A stretch of 23,068 nt of DNA from an uncultured Treponema sp. GTDB lineage: Bacteria > Spirochaetota > Spirochaetia > Treponematales > Treponemataceae. Of this stretch, positions 1 through 7,390 are shown in pieces. The notes below the pieces were generated by a model, which was not told the origin of the DNA, searched no databases, and saw nothing but the letters and a program-made list of their open reading frames with translations. Numbering within the stretch: the stretch's first letter is position 1; every line of letters starts with the position of its first letter. The DNA lies in assembly GCA_905236465.1 (NCBI GenBank), contig CAJOQA010000228.1, positions 1 through 23,068 on the forward strand. The letters are read 5' to 3'. The position numbers were made by a program, and so were the translations under genes.

Positions 1-905
1 ACGACAAGCAGTATTTACTCCCCGTCAGTTTTAATATTCCGGCCTTAATCTGCGACAGAAAGAATGAGCATTTAATAGAAGGAACTAGGACTATAAGTCT
101 TGAAGAAATACGAAAGTTGTCTAAAGACTATAATTCTGTAGAAAAAAAAGGCAGTTTTAGCCGTATGGGCTATGCACCGTCTTGGGATGCTGATTTTTTA
201 TACTTGCTTTCCCAACTTTACGGTTCTTCTTATGCAGAAAAGCACAACTCCTTCAGCTGGCAGGAAGAAGGCCTTGAAAAAGGCTTAAATTTTAGTCGGT
301 CTTGGACTCAAGAGAATAATTCTTCTACGGAAGCTGAACAGAACTTTGCATTTAAATACCTTTACATGCCCAAGTACCGGCAAGTAGAAAGCAGCCGCTG
401 TCTTTTTGCCTTTTATTCCAGTGCAGATCTTTTTACCCTAGCAAAAGAGCAGCTTTCTAACCTTTCCTTCAGGTGGATTTGCAAAGATAATGTCATAATG
501 GTAGACGACAGCCTTGTTACAATGGGGCTTTATAAAAACAGCAAAAACTTTAGGGTAGCAAAGGTCTTTATTGAATGGTTCTTTACAGAGGAAAGCCAGA
601 AAAAAATGTTGCAAAGGGCTTCTTCCATAAAAATAGACTCAATTTCCTTTGGCATAGCAGACGGTTTTTCTTCTCTTCCCTCAGTAAATGAAAAATATTT
701 CCCCGTCCATTACCGTATGTTGCTTTCAAACTTACCGCCGGAAAGCTACCTTACTGTGCCCCACATGCTAAGCGCCCGCTGGAAAAGCCTAAAGAGCCGT
801 GTCGTTATTCCCTTCCTTCAAGATTCTTCTGCTTTTCCAGAAGCAAAAAGCGTAAAGACCCTGCCTGTAAGAATAGGGGAATGGTCCCGCCAGGCAGGTT
901 ATTAG
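1..905 (+). CDS. Extracellular solute-binding protein (ABC transporter family 1-like), C-terminal part
   Basis: The frame is open from the left edge (first full codon at base 3) to TAA at 903-905, giving 300 visible residues; the true start, signal peptide or lipobox lie outside the window. The pattern is that of the C-terminal half of family 1 periplasmic substrate-binding proteins: an early segment resembling 'sleEirkls', a stretch of tryptophan-containing helices, and near residues 170-200 a segment ending in AKVFIEWFFTEESQKKML, which matches the usual 'A..FieWl.teE.Q..ml' helix of these proteins. The likely role is capture of a sugar or other small solute outside the cytoplasmic membrane for an ABC importer, but the ligand cannot be told. 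No permease genes are visible, so partners would have to be upstream. It could instead be an orphan lipoprotein with this fold. Confidence is good for the coding region and moderate for the family. Confidence 0.7.
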   Translation, partial: DKQYLLPVSFNIPALICDRKNEHLIEGTRTISLEEIRKLSKDYNSVEKKGSFSRMGYAPSWDADFLYLLSQLYGSSYAEKHNSFSWQEEGLEKGLNFSRSWTQENNSSTEAEQNFAFKYLYMPKYRQVESSRCLFAFYSSADLFTLAKEQLSNLSFRWICKDNVIMVDDSLVTMGLYKNSKNFRVAKVFIEWFFTEESQKKMLQRASSIKIDSISFGIADGFSSLPSVNEKYFPVHYRMLLSNLPPESYLTVPHMLSARWKSLKSRVVIPFLQDSSAFPEAKSVKTLPVRIGEWSRQAGY

Positions 906-936
906 GTAAAGGGCAGCTCTAAAAAAAAGAATTCCC

Positions 937-965
937 TTAACTTTCCCTTTGCCACTTCCGATAAT
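937..965 (+). promoter_or_regulatory. Promoter for the gene at 996
   Basis: TTAACT (937-942), 17-base spacer, GATAAT (960-965). Start of transcription is predicted near 972, giving a leader of about 24 bases that contains a strong AAGGAGG ribosome-binding site at 983-989. Confidence 0.5.
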
Positions 966-995
966 AATAGTGGACGACCTAAAAGGAGGTGGCTT

Positions 996-1388
996 ATGTA
1001 TTCAACTGATATTAATTTAAACGCATCATCATATGGAAACTTGTTCTCAACTTCCAGCGGTAGACTTTACGTACCTGTAAAGCCCAATGTTGCAGTCTTT
1101 ACTCAGTTTGACTATGTTCGTGGTACTCCTGCAGAAAAGGGCCAAAAGGGTGTCCCTGTAGACAGAATCCGTATCTTAAACACATTAATAGGTCAGCTTG
1201 TTTCTATGAGAAAGGATGCTGTTTCTAAAGATGATGTAATGAGCTTAACTGATGAGCAAAAGGATGCCCTTATTAAAAACTACCAGAAGCAGATAAAGAA
1301 CACCATTGCTATTGCTAACTTGCCCGGAACATACGGCTATGCAGGTCTTATGCCGGAAGTTGGTGCAGTTTTTAACATCAGCGCCTAA
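996..1388 (+). CDS. Small conserved treponeme-type protein of unknown function
   Basis: 130 residues, starting at ATG 996 with a near-perfect AAGGAGG seven bases upstream. I do not recognise a named domain. The protein has no signal peptide or membrane segment. It has an N-terminal region rich in Ser, Asn and Tyr (1-30), a central hydrophobic/basic part with VDRIRILNTLIGQLV (about 55-69), a charged helix with LTDEQKDALIKNYQKQIKN (about 85-103), and a Gly/Pro-rich tail ending NISA. Codons are those of an abundant protein and the ribosome-binding site is the strongest in the window, so high expression is inferred. It follows the solute-binding protein by 90 bases but has its own promoter. Its stop codon overlaps that of the permease on the other strand (TAA at 1386-1388 against TAG at 1385-1387). 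A structural or cell-envelope-associated role is possible but not shown. Confidence 0.75.
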   Translation: MYSTDINLNASSYGNLFSTSSGRLYVPVKPNVAVFTQFDYVRGTPAEKGQKGVPVDRIRILNTLIGQLVSMRKDAVSKDDVMSLTDEQKDALIKNYQKQIKNTIAIANLPGTYGYAGLMPEVGAVFNISA

Positions 1389-2707
1389 GCCCAAAGTAAC
1401 CAAAGAAGCATTGCTGCAGTTCCCGTTGTTAGCAATGTAAAGGGAAGTCCTATTTTAAACCAATCTGAAAATTTTATCTGATATCCTTCTTTCTTCATAA
1501 TCCCCATGCTGACTATGTTTGCACTAGAGCCAAGTGGGGTGAGGTTGCCACCTAAGCAGGTTCCTATTAGCAGGGCAAGTGTGTATAATTCAGGGCTAGC
1601 CCCTATAGCTTGTGCCAGGCTGTCTGCTACCGTTAGCATTGCAATCATATAGGGGATGTTGTCTACAAAACCGCTTATTACTACAGAAAGTAAGATAATA
1701 ATCAAAAAGATCGAAAGTTTAGAGCCAGCTGTAACAGACGAAAGGAAGAGGGCAAAATCATTTAGCAACCCCGTAGCTTTAACTGCCCCTATTACAATGA
1801 AAAGTCCCGCCAAAAAGAAAATACTTTCCCAGTCAAGTTCCCTCATAAGCGTATACGTTGTATTTGAGTTTTGTTTTTGAAAAAATCTGTACCAGACAAG
1901 GCCTAAAAGTCCTAGGGCAACAACAAAAGCCCCGCTAAGGCAGGTAAAAGGGGTGTGTATAAAAGAAAGGACAACAAGCCCTGCTATCATAGCTACAAGC
2001 AGAAATAGGGGAAAATATGATACTACGGGAGTTTTTTCTATCTCAACTTTTTCTTCTACCCCCCTAGTAAAAATAAAGTAAAAGAAAAGACAAGCTATTA
2101 TAAAAACTGCTTGTATTATAAAGAAAACAGAAGGTTTTCCTGAATGAAAGAAAAAATCATTGAAGCTAAAGCCCGCATAGCCTGCAAAAATCATGGAATG
2201 GGGGGAGCCTAGCAAAGTAGCTGCTCCTTCTAGGTTGCTCACAACTGTTAGTCCGATTATAAAAGGAGCGGGATTTTTGTTACGTTTTTTGCAAAGTTGC
2301 AAGGCTATTGGGGTCATAAGGACAAGAGCCGTAAGGCTTTGGATAAACATAGATAGAATTCCTGTCATTGCAAAGAGGGTAAGCATTGCAAGTCCGCTAT
2401 CTGCTAGTCGTACTGGGACTTTAGAATAAATAAAGAGGGAGGCTAGAATCATGCTTCCTAAGTATATGAGAATAACGTTCCAGTTTATTATGTCTTCAAA
2501 TGCGTGGGTTAGGGCAAAGGTGTGCATGGACATCGTGTTGTCAAGGGCAATTACATCTTCTGGAAGGGGAAAAATTTTGCCTGGGGCAAGCATTCCTAAA
2601 ATCAGTATTAAGAGGGCAGCTGCACTTGTAAAATATAATTTTTTATTTTTAAAAGAAATAACAAGGGCGTACATTACAATAGCAAGGGCTAAAACAAACC
2701 ATTTCAT
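1385..2707 (-). CDS. ArsB/NhaD-superfamily (SLC13/CitM-like) ion permease
   Basis: 440 residues with about eleven to twelve hydrophobic segments and short charged loops, the usual size for this family. Two half-repeats each carry the characteristic re-entrant loop: LLGSPHSMIFAGYAGF (about 166-181) in the first half, and DNIPYMIAML (about 349-358) with GGNLTPLGSSANIVSMG (about 388-404) in the second. Family members are inner-membrane sodium/proton antiporters or secondary carriers for arsenite, citrate or dicarboxylates; the substrate here cannot be assigned. There is no arsenic-resistance gene nearby, so an NhaD-like or organic-anion role is more likely than arsenite export. The start is at ATG 2705-2707: TTGACA and TAGATT boxes lie directly upstream with 8 bases to the ATG and there is no Shine-Dalgarno sequence. 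It converges on and overlaps the gene at 996 by four bases. Confidence 0.85.
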   Translation of the reverse strand: MKWFVLALAIVMYALVISFKNKKLYFTSAAALLILILGMLAPGKIFPLPEDVIALDNTMSMHTFALTHAFEDIINWNVILIYLGSMILASLFIYSKVPVRLADSGLAMLTLFAMTGILSMFIQSLTALVLMTPIALQLCKKRNKNPAPFIIGLTVVSNLEGAATLLGSPHSMIFAGYAGFSFNDFFFHSGKPSVFFIIQAVFIIACLFFYFIFTRGVEEKVEIEKTPVVSYFPLFLLVAMIAGLVVLSFIHTPFTCLSGAFVVALGLLGLVWYRFFQKQNSNTTYTLMRELDWESIFFLAGLFIVIGAVKATGLLNDFALFLSSVTAGSKLSIFLIIILLSVVISGFVDNIPYMIAMLTVADSLAQAIGASPELYTLALLIGTCLGGNLTPLGSSANIVSMGIMKKEGYQIKFSDWFKIGLPFTLLTTGTAAMLLWLLWA

Positions 2708-2715
2708 TGTTTTTT

Positions 2716-2744
2716 AATCTAACTTACCTAGCCTTCCTTGTCAA
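2716..2744 (-). promoter_or_regulatory. Promoter for the ArsB/NhaD permease, leaderless type
   Basis: On the minus strand: TTGACA (2744-2739, consensus), 17-base spacer, TAGATT (2721-2716), then 8 bases to the ATG. Its -35 box overlaps by five bases the -35 box of the divergent plus-strand promoter. Confidence 0.55.
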
Positions 2745-2766
2745 TAGCAAAAAAATTGACTACAAT
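2738..2766 (+). promoter_or_regulatory. Promoter for the zinc-ribbon gene, leaderless type
   Basis: TTGTCA (2738-2743), 17-base spacer, TACAAT (2761-2766), then 6 bases to ATG 2773. There is no ribosome-binding site between promoter and start. Confidence 0.6.
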
Positions 2767-2772
2767 GGCAGT

Positions 2773-3204
2773 ATGAAGGAAAAGTTTTTGTATGTAATTT
2801 TGTTTGCAATAGTCATAGTTTTTATTCTCCTTCTTAACTGGTACATTAAGTGGCAGGCTTATGGCAAAAGGGAAAGCCTTGAAAAAAAAGCCCTTGCTGC
2901 CCGTAAGGCTGCGGCCCTGAAGGGTTTAATCGTAAACTGCCCCCTGTGCGGTTCTGCCCTTCTGCCTGGGGAAGATTTAGTCAGCCGTGTATACAGGCCC
3001 ATGAATGTTCCCGACCAGCTGTGCACTATAAATGGCTGCCCCCACTGTTTTCCTGTAATGGAAGCTGGTCTAAAAAGGCTGTGTCCTGTTTGCCACAAGG
3101 CTGTTCCTTTAGAAAATGGTCATTTAGTTGCCAGGCTTTTCAATAAATCAAGCGGAAAAAAGCACGTTATTGTTACGGGGTGTTCAGAATGTTGCAAAAA
3201 ATAA
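2773..3204 (+). CDS. Membrane-anchored double zinc-ribbon protein
   Basis: 143 residues from ATG 2773. An in-frame upstream ATG at 2707 is rejected because the promoter lies between them. Residues 6-25 form one hydrophobic transmembrane helix, followed by a Lys/Arg/Ala-rich stretch (27-50) and a cysteine-rich domain. Cysteines are paired as zinc knuckles: CPLCG (56-60) with C84 and CPHC (89-92), then CPVC (104-107) with GCSEC (136-140). This gives two probable zinc ribbons. The positive residues just after the helix predict that the ribbons face the cytoplasm. No function is known to me; such proteins may bind nucleic acids or act as membrane adaptors. It overlaps the next gene by 16 bases, so the two are probably cotranscribed. 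Confidence 0.75.
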   Translation: MKEKFLYVILFAIVIVFILLLNWYIKWQAYGKRESLEKKALAARKAAALKGLIVNCPLCGSALLPGEDLVSRVYRPMNVPDQLCTINGCPHCFPVMEAGLKRLCPVCHKAVPLENGHLVARLFNKSSGKKHVIVTGCSECCKK

Positions 3205-3692
3205 ATGTCCTGATTTTTTTTATCTTGCTTTCACTTTTTTCAAGTAGGCTCTTTTCTTTGGAGATTTACCGGCCTGAAAACTTCGGTAACATGAACACCA
3301 TCCCCTGCTTGCTGAAAGTCACTGATTTGCAGGGAAATGATGCTTCTTCTTCCATAATCTCCCTTTCTTTTTCCTGGTACTATGATATGAGGTGGAACCA
3401 TAGGTATTTTAACGGCTGCTTTACAGGCGGAACGGTTGTGCACTTGAACATGAAGGCGGGAACTTATAAAATTTCTGTCTACACCCCCCTTTCTATGCAA
3501 GATTCCTATGCCGGTGTGGTGGGTGATGGTGACTGGCTTTCTGATGACTTTATTTATAAAGTGGGGTCTCCTGCCCTTAAGGTGATTTTTGTAAGCCCTG
3601 TGGCAAATGATAATGGTTTTTATGTCGGCAAGTGGCACATTGATTATAAGGCACCAAAGTTTTATAAATATACTAAACCGCTTCGGCAATGA
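3189..3692 (+). CDS. Exported small beta-rich protein, unknown function
   Basis: 167 residues from ATG 3189, inside the end of the zinc-ribbon gene; a GTG at 3180 is a possible alternative, but GGGG at 3177-3180 is well placed as ribosome-binding site for ATG 3189. Residues 1-23 form a signal peptide with a hydrophobic core (VLIFFILLSLF) and a likely cleavage after LFS. The mature part has alternating hydrophobic strands and the segment MKAGTYKISVYTPL, as in beta-sandwich (transthyretin/CarboxypepD-like) modules. It should be periplasmic or surface exposed. No catalytic motif is visible. It is translationally coupled to the membrane zinc-ribbon protein and converges with the radical SAM gene, overlapping it by 20 bases. 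Confidence 0.65.
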   Translation: MLQKINVLIFFILLSLFSSRLFSLEIYRPENFGNMNTIPCLLKVTDLQGNDASSSIISLSFSWYYDMRWNHRYFNGCFTGGTVVHLNMKAGTYKISVYTPLSMQDSYAGVVGDGDWLSDDFIYKVGSPALKVIFVSPVANDNGFYVGKWHIDYKAPKFYKYTKPLRQ

Positions 3693-4575
3693 TTTTTTTC
3701 AGGGTATTTATAACAAGCTTTTTGTTGCTGGTCCAAAGTGGTGCTATTAAAAGTTTTTTAGGACCGTCTCCTGTAAGACGGTGGACTACCGTGTCTTTGG
3801 GCAAAAGCTTTAGGCACTTTACAATAAGATTGCTGTATTCTTCTAGGGTAAAAAGATGAAAGGGTTTTTGTTCAAACATGACAGCAAGTTTTGTCCCTTT
3901 TAGGATATGCAGTTGCTGAAGTTTTATTCCGTCAAGTCTTGGGGATAAAGTTGCTAAGTATTTAACAGTTTCAAGCATTTCACTTGTGTTTTCCCCCGGC
4001 AGATTCAGTATTACATGCACTATTACAGACAGGCCCCTGCTTTTTAAGTCTTTATAGGCCTTCTCAAAGACTTTTAGCGGATAACCCCTATTGCAAAGCC
4101 TGGCCGTTTTCTCGTGTATTGTCTGCAGTCCAAGCTCTACCCAAACGGGTTTTATTTTGCTAAGCTCTTCAAGTAAATCAAGTATGTCTTGACCTAAGCA
4201 GTCAGGGCGGGTGGCTACAGAAAGAATTGCAACCTGCGGGTTTTCTATTGCCTGCGTAAAAATAGGGCGAAGGAAGTCTGCTGTTGCATACGTGTTGGTA
4301 AAAGACTGAAAGTAGGCTATATAAAGCCTGTCCTCTTCCCTTATGGAAGGCGGGAACTTTGAAGCAACAAGGGCCTTGGCCTTTTTAATCTGACTTTCTA
4401 TGTCTTCTGTTTTTGCCGCAAAGTCGCCCGATCCCCCCTGTGAGCAAAAAATGCAACCGCCACTTCCGCACTTGCCGTCCCTGTTAGGACAGGTGCAGCC
4501 TGTGCTTAGTGAAAGTTTATAGACCTTTCTTCCAAAGGTATTTTTTAAGTATTCATTAAGAGACAAGTATTTCAT
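3673..4575 (-). CDS. YhcC/TIGR01212-type radical SAM protein
   Basis: 300 residues, normal for the family. The N-terminal signature CTCPNRDGKCGSGGCIFC (27-44) holds the cysteines expected to bind the 4Fe-4S cluster and S-adenosylmethionine (most likely C29, C41 and C44, as in the 'CPNRDG..G.GGC.FC' family motif). A TIM-barrel pattern follows, with AILSVATRPDCLG and VWVELGLQTIHEKTA, the typical glycine-rich and 'GLQS' strands. The family is known in E. coli as YhcC; its substrate has not been established to my knowledge, and tRNA or metabolite chemistry has been proposed for relatives. It is the last gene of a thioredoxin-DTW-YhcC operon and overlaps the stop of the DTW gene by four bases (ATGA), indicating translational coupling. 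Confidence 0.85.
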   Translation of the reverse strand: MKYLSLNEYLKNTFGRKVYKLSLSTGCTCPNRDGKCGSGGCIFCSQGGSGDFAAKTEDIESQIKKAKALVASKFPPSIREEDRLYIAYFQSFTNTYATADFLRPIFTQAIENPQVAILSVATRPDCLGQDILDLLEELSKIKPVWVELGLQTIHEKTARLCNRGYPLKVFEKAYKDLKSRGLSVIVHVILNLPGENTSEMLETVKYLATLSPRLDGIKLQQLHILKGTKLAVMFEQKPFHLFTLEEYSNLIVKCLKLLPKDTVVHRLTGDGPKKLLIAPLWTSNKKLVINTLKKIIAEAV

Positions 4576-5273
4576 ACTTTTTCTTGCCCGTTACTTTCAA
4601 AGGGAATGTCTCTTTTTTTTGTATACTTCCAGTCATAGGCGTGGCTGTTTGTTATGCGACCTTCTACCCTGTCGTTTTCTTTGCTGAGTTGAAAGTTTAT
4701 CATTTGCCTAAAAGTGTTCATCAAGGGCTCGGGGTCAGCTGCTTTATTTGCTAAGTTTGCAGCCTGCATTTCCTTTATTAAGTAGTAGCAGGATTCTATA
4801 GTGCTTACACAATATTCGGCCGGCTCTCTTTTAAAAGTAAAAATACTTTTGTAAAGGGCTGCAAAGGAAATCTTGGGCAGGGCCAAAATGTTTTTGCTTA
4901 GCCTTATCATTTTTTTTGAGCAGAACCAAGTGGAATCAATTAATATTACCAAGGGAATTTTTCCCTCAAGGGCTTTAGCAAACCCTTCTTTTTTGCAGTT
5001 CCAGGCATCCTCTGACGGATACATGAGCATGGGGTAGTAGCGACTGTCTTTTAAAAGGGAGTTTAAGTGGGCATTTTCTGTAAAATCTATGCCAACTAAA
5101 ATCTCGCTTCCTGGTAAGCATAAATGGGCAAGCCGGCCTGTGCCAGTCCGCTGTCTTTTTGCTTCTTTGGGGTGCATTAAAAATATAAACTTAATGCCTG
5201 CATCTACATCTTTTGTAAAGCTACAGTAGCATGAAGATTTTGGACGCAGGCATCGTAAGCAGAGTTCTCGCAT
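4572..5273 (-). CDS. DTW-domain tRNA-uridine aminocarboxypropyltransferase-like protein
   Basis: 233 residues. An N-terminal zinc site is formed by C5, C8, C15 and C17 (CLRCLRPKSSCYC). The catalytic-family motif DSTW (113-116; usually DxTW) sits after a hydrophobic strand (PLVILI), and KREPAEYCVSTIES (148-161) matches the 'R.EP....LST.EA' block of the family. Characterised members (TapT/YfiP in E. coli) transfer the aminocarboxypropyl group of S-adenosylmethionine to a uridine in tRNA, giving acp3U. The start is ATG 5271-5273, 13 bases after the thioredoxin stop, with no clear ribosome-binding site, so translation probably depends on the upstream gene. The position beside a radical SAM protein agrees with a tRNA- or redox-related operon. 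Confidence 0.85.
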   Translation of the reverse strand: MRELCLRCLRPKSSCYCSFTKDVDAGIKFIFLMHPKEAKRQRTGTGRLAHLCLPGSEILVGIDFTENAHLNSLLKDSRYYPMLMYPSEDAWNCKKEGFAKALEGKIPLVILIDSTWFCSKKMIRLSKNILALPKISFAALYKSIFTFKREPAEYCVSTIESCYYLIKEMQAANLANKAADPEPLMNTFRQMINFQLSKENDRVEGRITNSHAYDWKYTKKRDIPFESNGQEKV

Positions 5274-5286
5274 TTTTGTGTATCTG

Positions 5287-5598
5287 TTATTTCACAAGTT
5301 CAAGGAGTTTATCTTTGCTTACTGCCCCTACTATTGTTCCGCTCAATTTTCCGTCTTTAAAAAACGCAAAGCAAGGAATACTCATAACATCATATTTTTG
5401 AGCTAGGTCGGGGTTCTCATCAACGTCAATTTTGCAGACTTTTACCTTTCCGCTTAATTCATCTGAAAGTCCTTCAATTATTGGCCCCATCATTTGGCAG
5501 GGGCCGCACCAAGTTGCCCAAAAATCTACAAGAACAGGGGTTTTACTGTTTAGAACTTCTTCGTCAAAAGTAGCAGCTGTTAATTTTATACTAGCCAT
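5287..5598 (-). CDS. trxA: Thioredoxin
   Basis: 103 residues, the classic single-domain thioredoxin. The redox-active WCGPC lies at residues 30-34 after the FWATW strand, and the cis-proline loop MSIPC is at 72-76. It reduces disulfides in cytoplasmic proteins such as ribonucleotide reductase and peroxiredoxins. The start ATG has an excellent AGGAGG site (complement of 5604-5609) and a good promoter upstream, so it heads an operon with the DTW and YhcC-like genes. Unusual: residue 76, just after the cis-proline, is cysteine where Thr is typical, and C55 gives a fourth cysteine; extra cysteines near the active site can act in regulation or metal binding, but that is inference. Confidence 0.95.
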   Translation of the reverse strand: MASIKLTAATFDEEVLNSKTPVLVDFWATWCGPCQMMGPIIEGLSDELSGKVKVCKIDVDENPDLAQKYDVMSIPCFAFFKDGKLSGTIVGAVSKDKLLELVK

Positions 5599-5615
5599 AT
5601 ATACCTCCTACTTTT

Positions 5616-5644
5616 AATATATAGAATTTTATTTCATAAAGCAA
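5616..5644 (-). promoter_or_regulatory. Promoter for trxA operon
   Basis: TTGCTT (complement of 5639-5644), 17-base spacer, TATATT (complement of 5616-5621). A leader of about 10-12 bases carries AGGAGG just before the ATG. Confidence 0.6.
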
Positions 5645-5662
5645 CAAGAATAGCTAAATCAA

Positions 5663-5691
5663 TTGGCAAAATAAAAAAAATATGTCATAAT
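5663..5691 (+). promoter_or_regulatory. Promoter for the hemolysin III-type gene, near-leaderless
   Basis: TTGGCA (5663-5668), 17-base spacer, CATAAT (5686-5691), then 9 bases to ATG 5701 with no ribosome-binding site. Confidence 0.5.
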
Positions 5692-5700
5692 ATAAATATT

Positions 5701-6570
5701 ATGGCTGATATTTCTAAAAAAATTACAAAAAAATCCCTTAAGGCAAAAAAGAAGTATGCTATACGCACAATAAAGAAACAGGCTAAAGAAAAAATAAGAC
5801 AGGTTAAGATTGAATATGCAGAAAATCCTGCCCTGCAGCAGGAAAAACTTGCCGCACGGATGCAGAGAAAGGCCCTTAGGCAGCAAAAGCAGAATGCCCG
5901 CCTTTCATATAATGCTAGGCAGCCTAGGGAATTTACCCTTGGTGAGGACTTATTCAATTCAATTAGTCACGGAATAGGGGCGGGGCTGAGCGTTGCTGCG
6001 ATAGTTCTTTTGGTTATAAAGGCATACTTTTATTCAGATGCTGCCCTTAAGCTAAGCAATATAACAAGCTTTGCTATATTCGGCTCCTCGCTTTTTATTG
6101 TCTACATGATGTCTACCCTCTACCACGCCCTTACCCCTTACGGGGCGCGCAAAGTGTTCAGTATTCTTGGACACATAGCAATATACATCCTCATAGCAGG
6201 AACAATAACACCTTTCCTAGTTGTTATGAACAAGGGGGCTTTTTTTACCTTGCCCTTAATTATTCTTTGGCTCTTTATATTTTTCTGTATAGCCTTGTAT
6301 GGAATTTTTAAGGAAAAAATAAGAAGTTTTTCTTTCTTTACCTACATAGCCATCGGTTGGATTTTTACCTTGACTTTTACCGGCTCTTCTGTAGGGGCCT
6401 TCTTGGGAAAGGGAAGCCGTGCTTTTTTGCTTGCAAGCATTATTACATATTCTTCGGGCTTCCTCTTCTACTTGATGAGGCGGTACAAGTGGACCCATTC
6501 AATCTTTCACCTTTGCGCTTTAGCAGGCAGCATTCTTTCCTTCTTTAGCGTCTTCTTTCTGCTAGGCTAA
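5701..6570 (+). CDS. Hemolysin III / YqfA-type (PAQR superfamily) membrane protein with basic extension
   Basis: 289 residues. Residues 1-75 are an extra Lys/Arg/Gln-rich, probably alpha-helical extension, absent from the roughly 215-residue E. coli YqfA. The family core follows: FNSISHGIGAGLS (85-97), MSTLYHAL (137-144), AIYILIAGTITPF (160-172) and C-terminal HSIFH (266-270), with seven membrane helices. H142, H266 and H270 match the three zinc-ligand histidines of PAQR hydrolase-like proteins. The acidic residue before the next conserved histidine (FDH in YqfA, the position of D208 in AdipoR1) is Gly157 here, and the last family His is Ser280. Activity may therefore be altered. The family is linked to membrane lipid homeostasis; haemolysis is not established for most members. 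The 3' end overlaps the PAP2 gene by 26 bases. Confidence 0.85.
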   Translation: MADISKKITKKSLKAKKKYAIRTIKKQAKEKIRQVKIEYAENPALQQEKLAARMQRKALRQQKQNARLSYNARQPREFTLGEDLFNSISHGIGAGLSVAAIVLLVIKAYFYSDAALKLSNITSFAIFGSSLFIVYMMSTLYHALTPYGARKVFSILGHIAIYILIAGTITPFLVVMNKGAFFTLPLIILWLFIFFCIALYGIFKEKIRSFSFFTYIAIGWIFTLTFTGSSVGAFLGKGSRAFLLASIITYSSGFLFYLMRRYKWTHSIFHLCALAGSILSFFSVFFLLG

Positions 6571-7384
6571 GATGCAGGTTTATTCCATAGGGGAAAACTG
6601 TTACTTGCATTCCCTTCCTTTCCCCTGCTTTAGGAAAGTGCTTGTGGGCAAAGGGAATAAAAAAACCGCAGGCTGTTCCAAGCAGGGCCCCGCTAAGGAC
6701 ATCTGTTAAAAAGTGATTGCCGCTTGCCATTCGTAAGGCGCCGGTACCTGCCGCAAAGGCATAGGATGTAAGTGTAACAGGAATTTTCCATGCAGAGTCG
6801 GGAAAGTAGTTCCAATAGGTGTAGGTGACAAAGGTTGCTCCTGCAAAGGCATTTGTGGTGTGACCACTGGGCCAAGAATATGCAAAGTCACCGTCATCAA
6901 GGGCTGCCGTGTCAACTTGGTCAAAATACATATAGGGACGGTTCCTTTTTACAGAGAATTTCAGCCAGTCTTTAAAGGCGTTTGCAAAAAGCAAGGTCTC
7001 TGCATACATGACGGCAACTTCAAAAATATCTTCTTTAGAAAAATCTCCCCCTATTCCCTGTGCTATATAAGTAGCTGCAGGAAAAGCCATTGCAAGGCCG
7101 CAGGTAAGGGTTCCAAAATTGTGCAGGGTGGAATCGTAGGGCTGCATAAAAAATCTATCTAGGGCATTCACGTCATTTTTGTCGTAAACTTTTGTGGCAT
7201 CGTATTCTGGACTAGAAACAAAGTGCTTTATTCCCAAAATAGAACCGTAAGAGGCAAGGCCTGATGCTAGCAAAAGTGTGTCCCACTTTTTATTCAACTC
7301 AAATGGATCTTCTGCCAAAAGGGAAGAGGGGAGGGAAAAGGTAGCAATCAGTAAAAAAATGCTAGCAAAGAATTTCTTCTTCAT
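6545..7384 (-). CDS. Exported PAP2-superfamily phosphatase
   Basis: 279 residues. A Sec signal peptide spans 1-24 (hydrophobic ASIFLLIATFSL, cleavage probably after LLA). All three PAP2 signature blocks are present: K142 with six residues to R149-P150, PSGH at 172-175, and R218 with five residues to H224 and three to D228. Members remove phosphate from lipids such as undecaprenyl pyrophosphate or phosphatidylglycerophosphate, or act as acid phosphatases outside the cytoplasmic membrane. Several hydrophobic segments suggest that the catalytic face is periplasmic. The start lies 6 bases after the stop of the TrmH-type gene, so the two form an operon. It converges on the hemolysin III gene. The exact substrate is unknown. 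Confidence 0.85.
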   Translation of the reverse strand: MKKKFFASIFLLIATFSLPSSLLAEDPFELNKKWDTLLLASGLASYGSILGIKHFVSSPEYDATKVYDKNDVNALDRFFMQPYDSTLHNFGTLTCGLAMAFPAATYIAQGIGGDFSKEDIFEVAVMYAETLLFANAFKDWLKFSVKRNRPYMYFDQVDTAALDDGDFAYSWPSGHTTNAFAGATFVTYTYWNYFPDSAWKIPVTLTSYAFAAGTGALRMASGNHFLTDVLSGALLGTACGFFIPFAHKHFPKAGERKGMQVTVFPYGINLHLSLAERRR

Positions 7385-7390
7385 AAGGCT

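Noticed and set aside
906..958. Terminator after the solute-binding protein gene
   Set aside because: GGTAAAGGG and CCCTTTGCC could pair, but across a long loop with a mismatch and without a following T-run.
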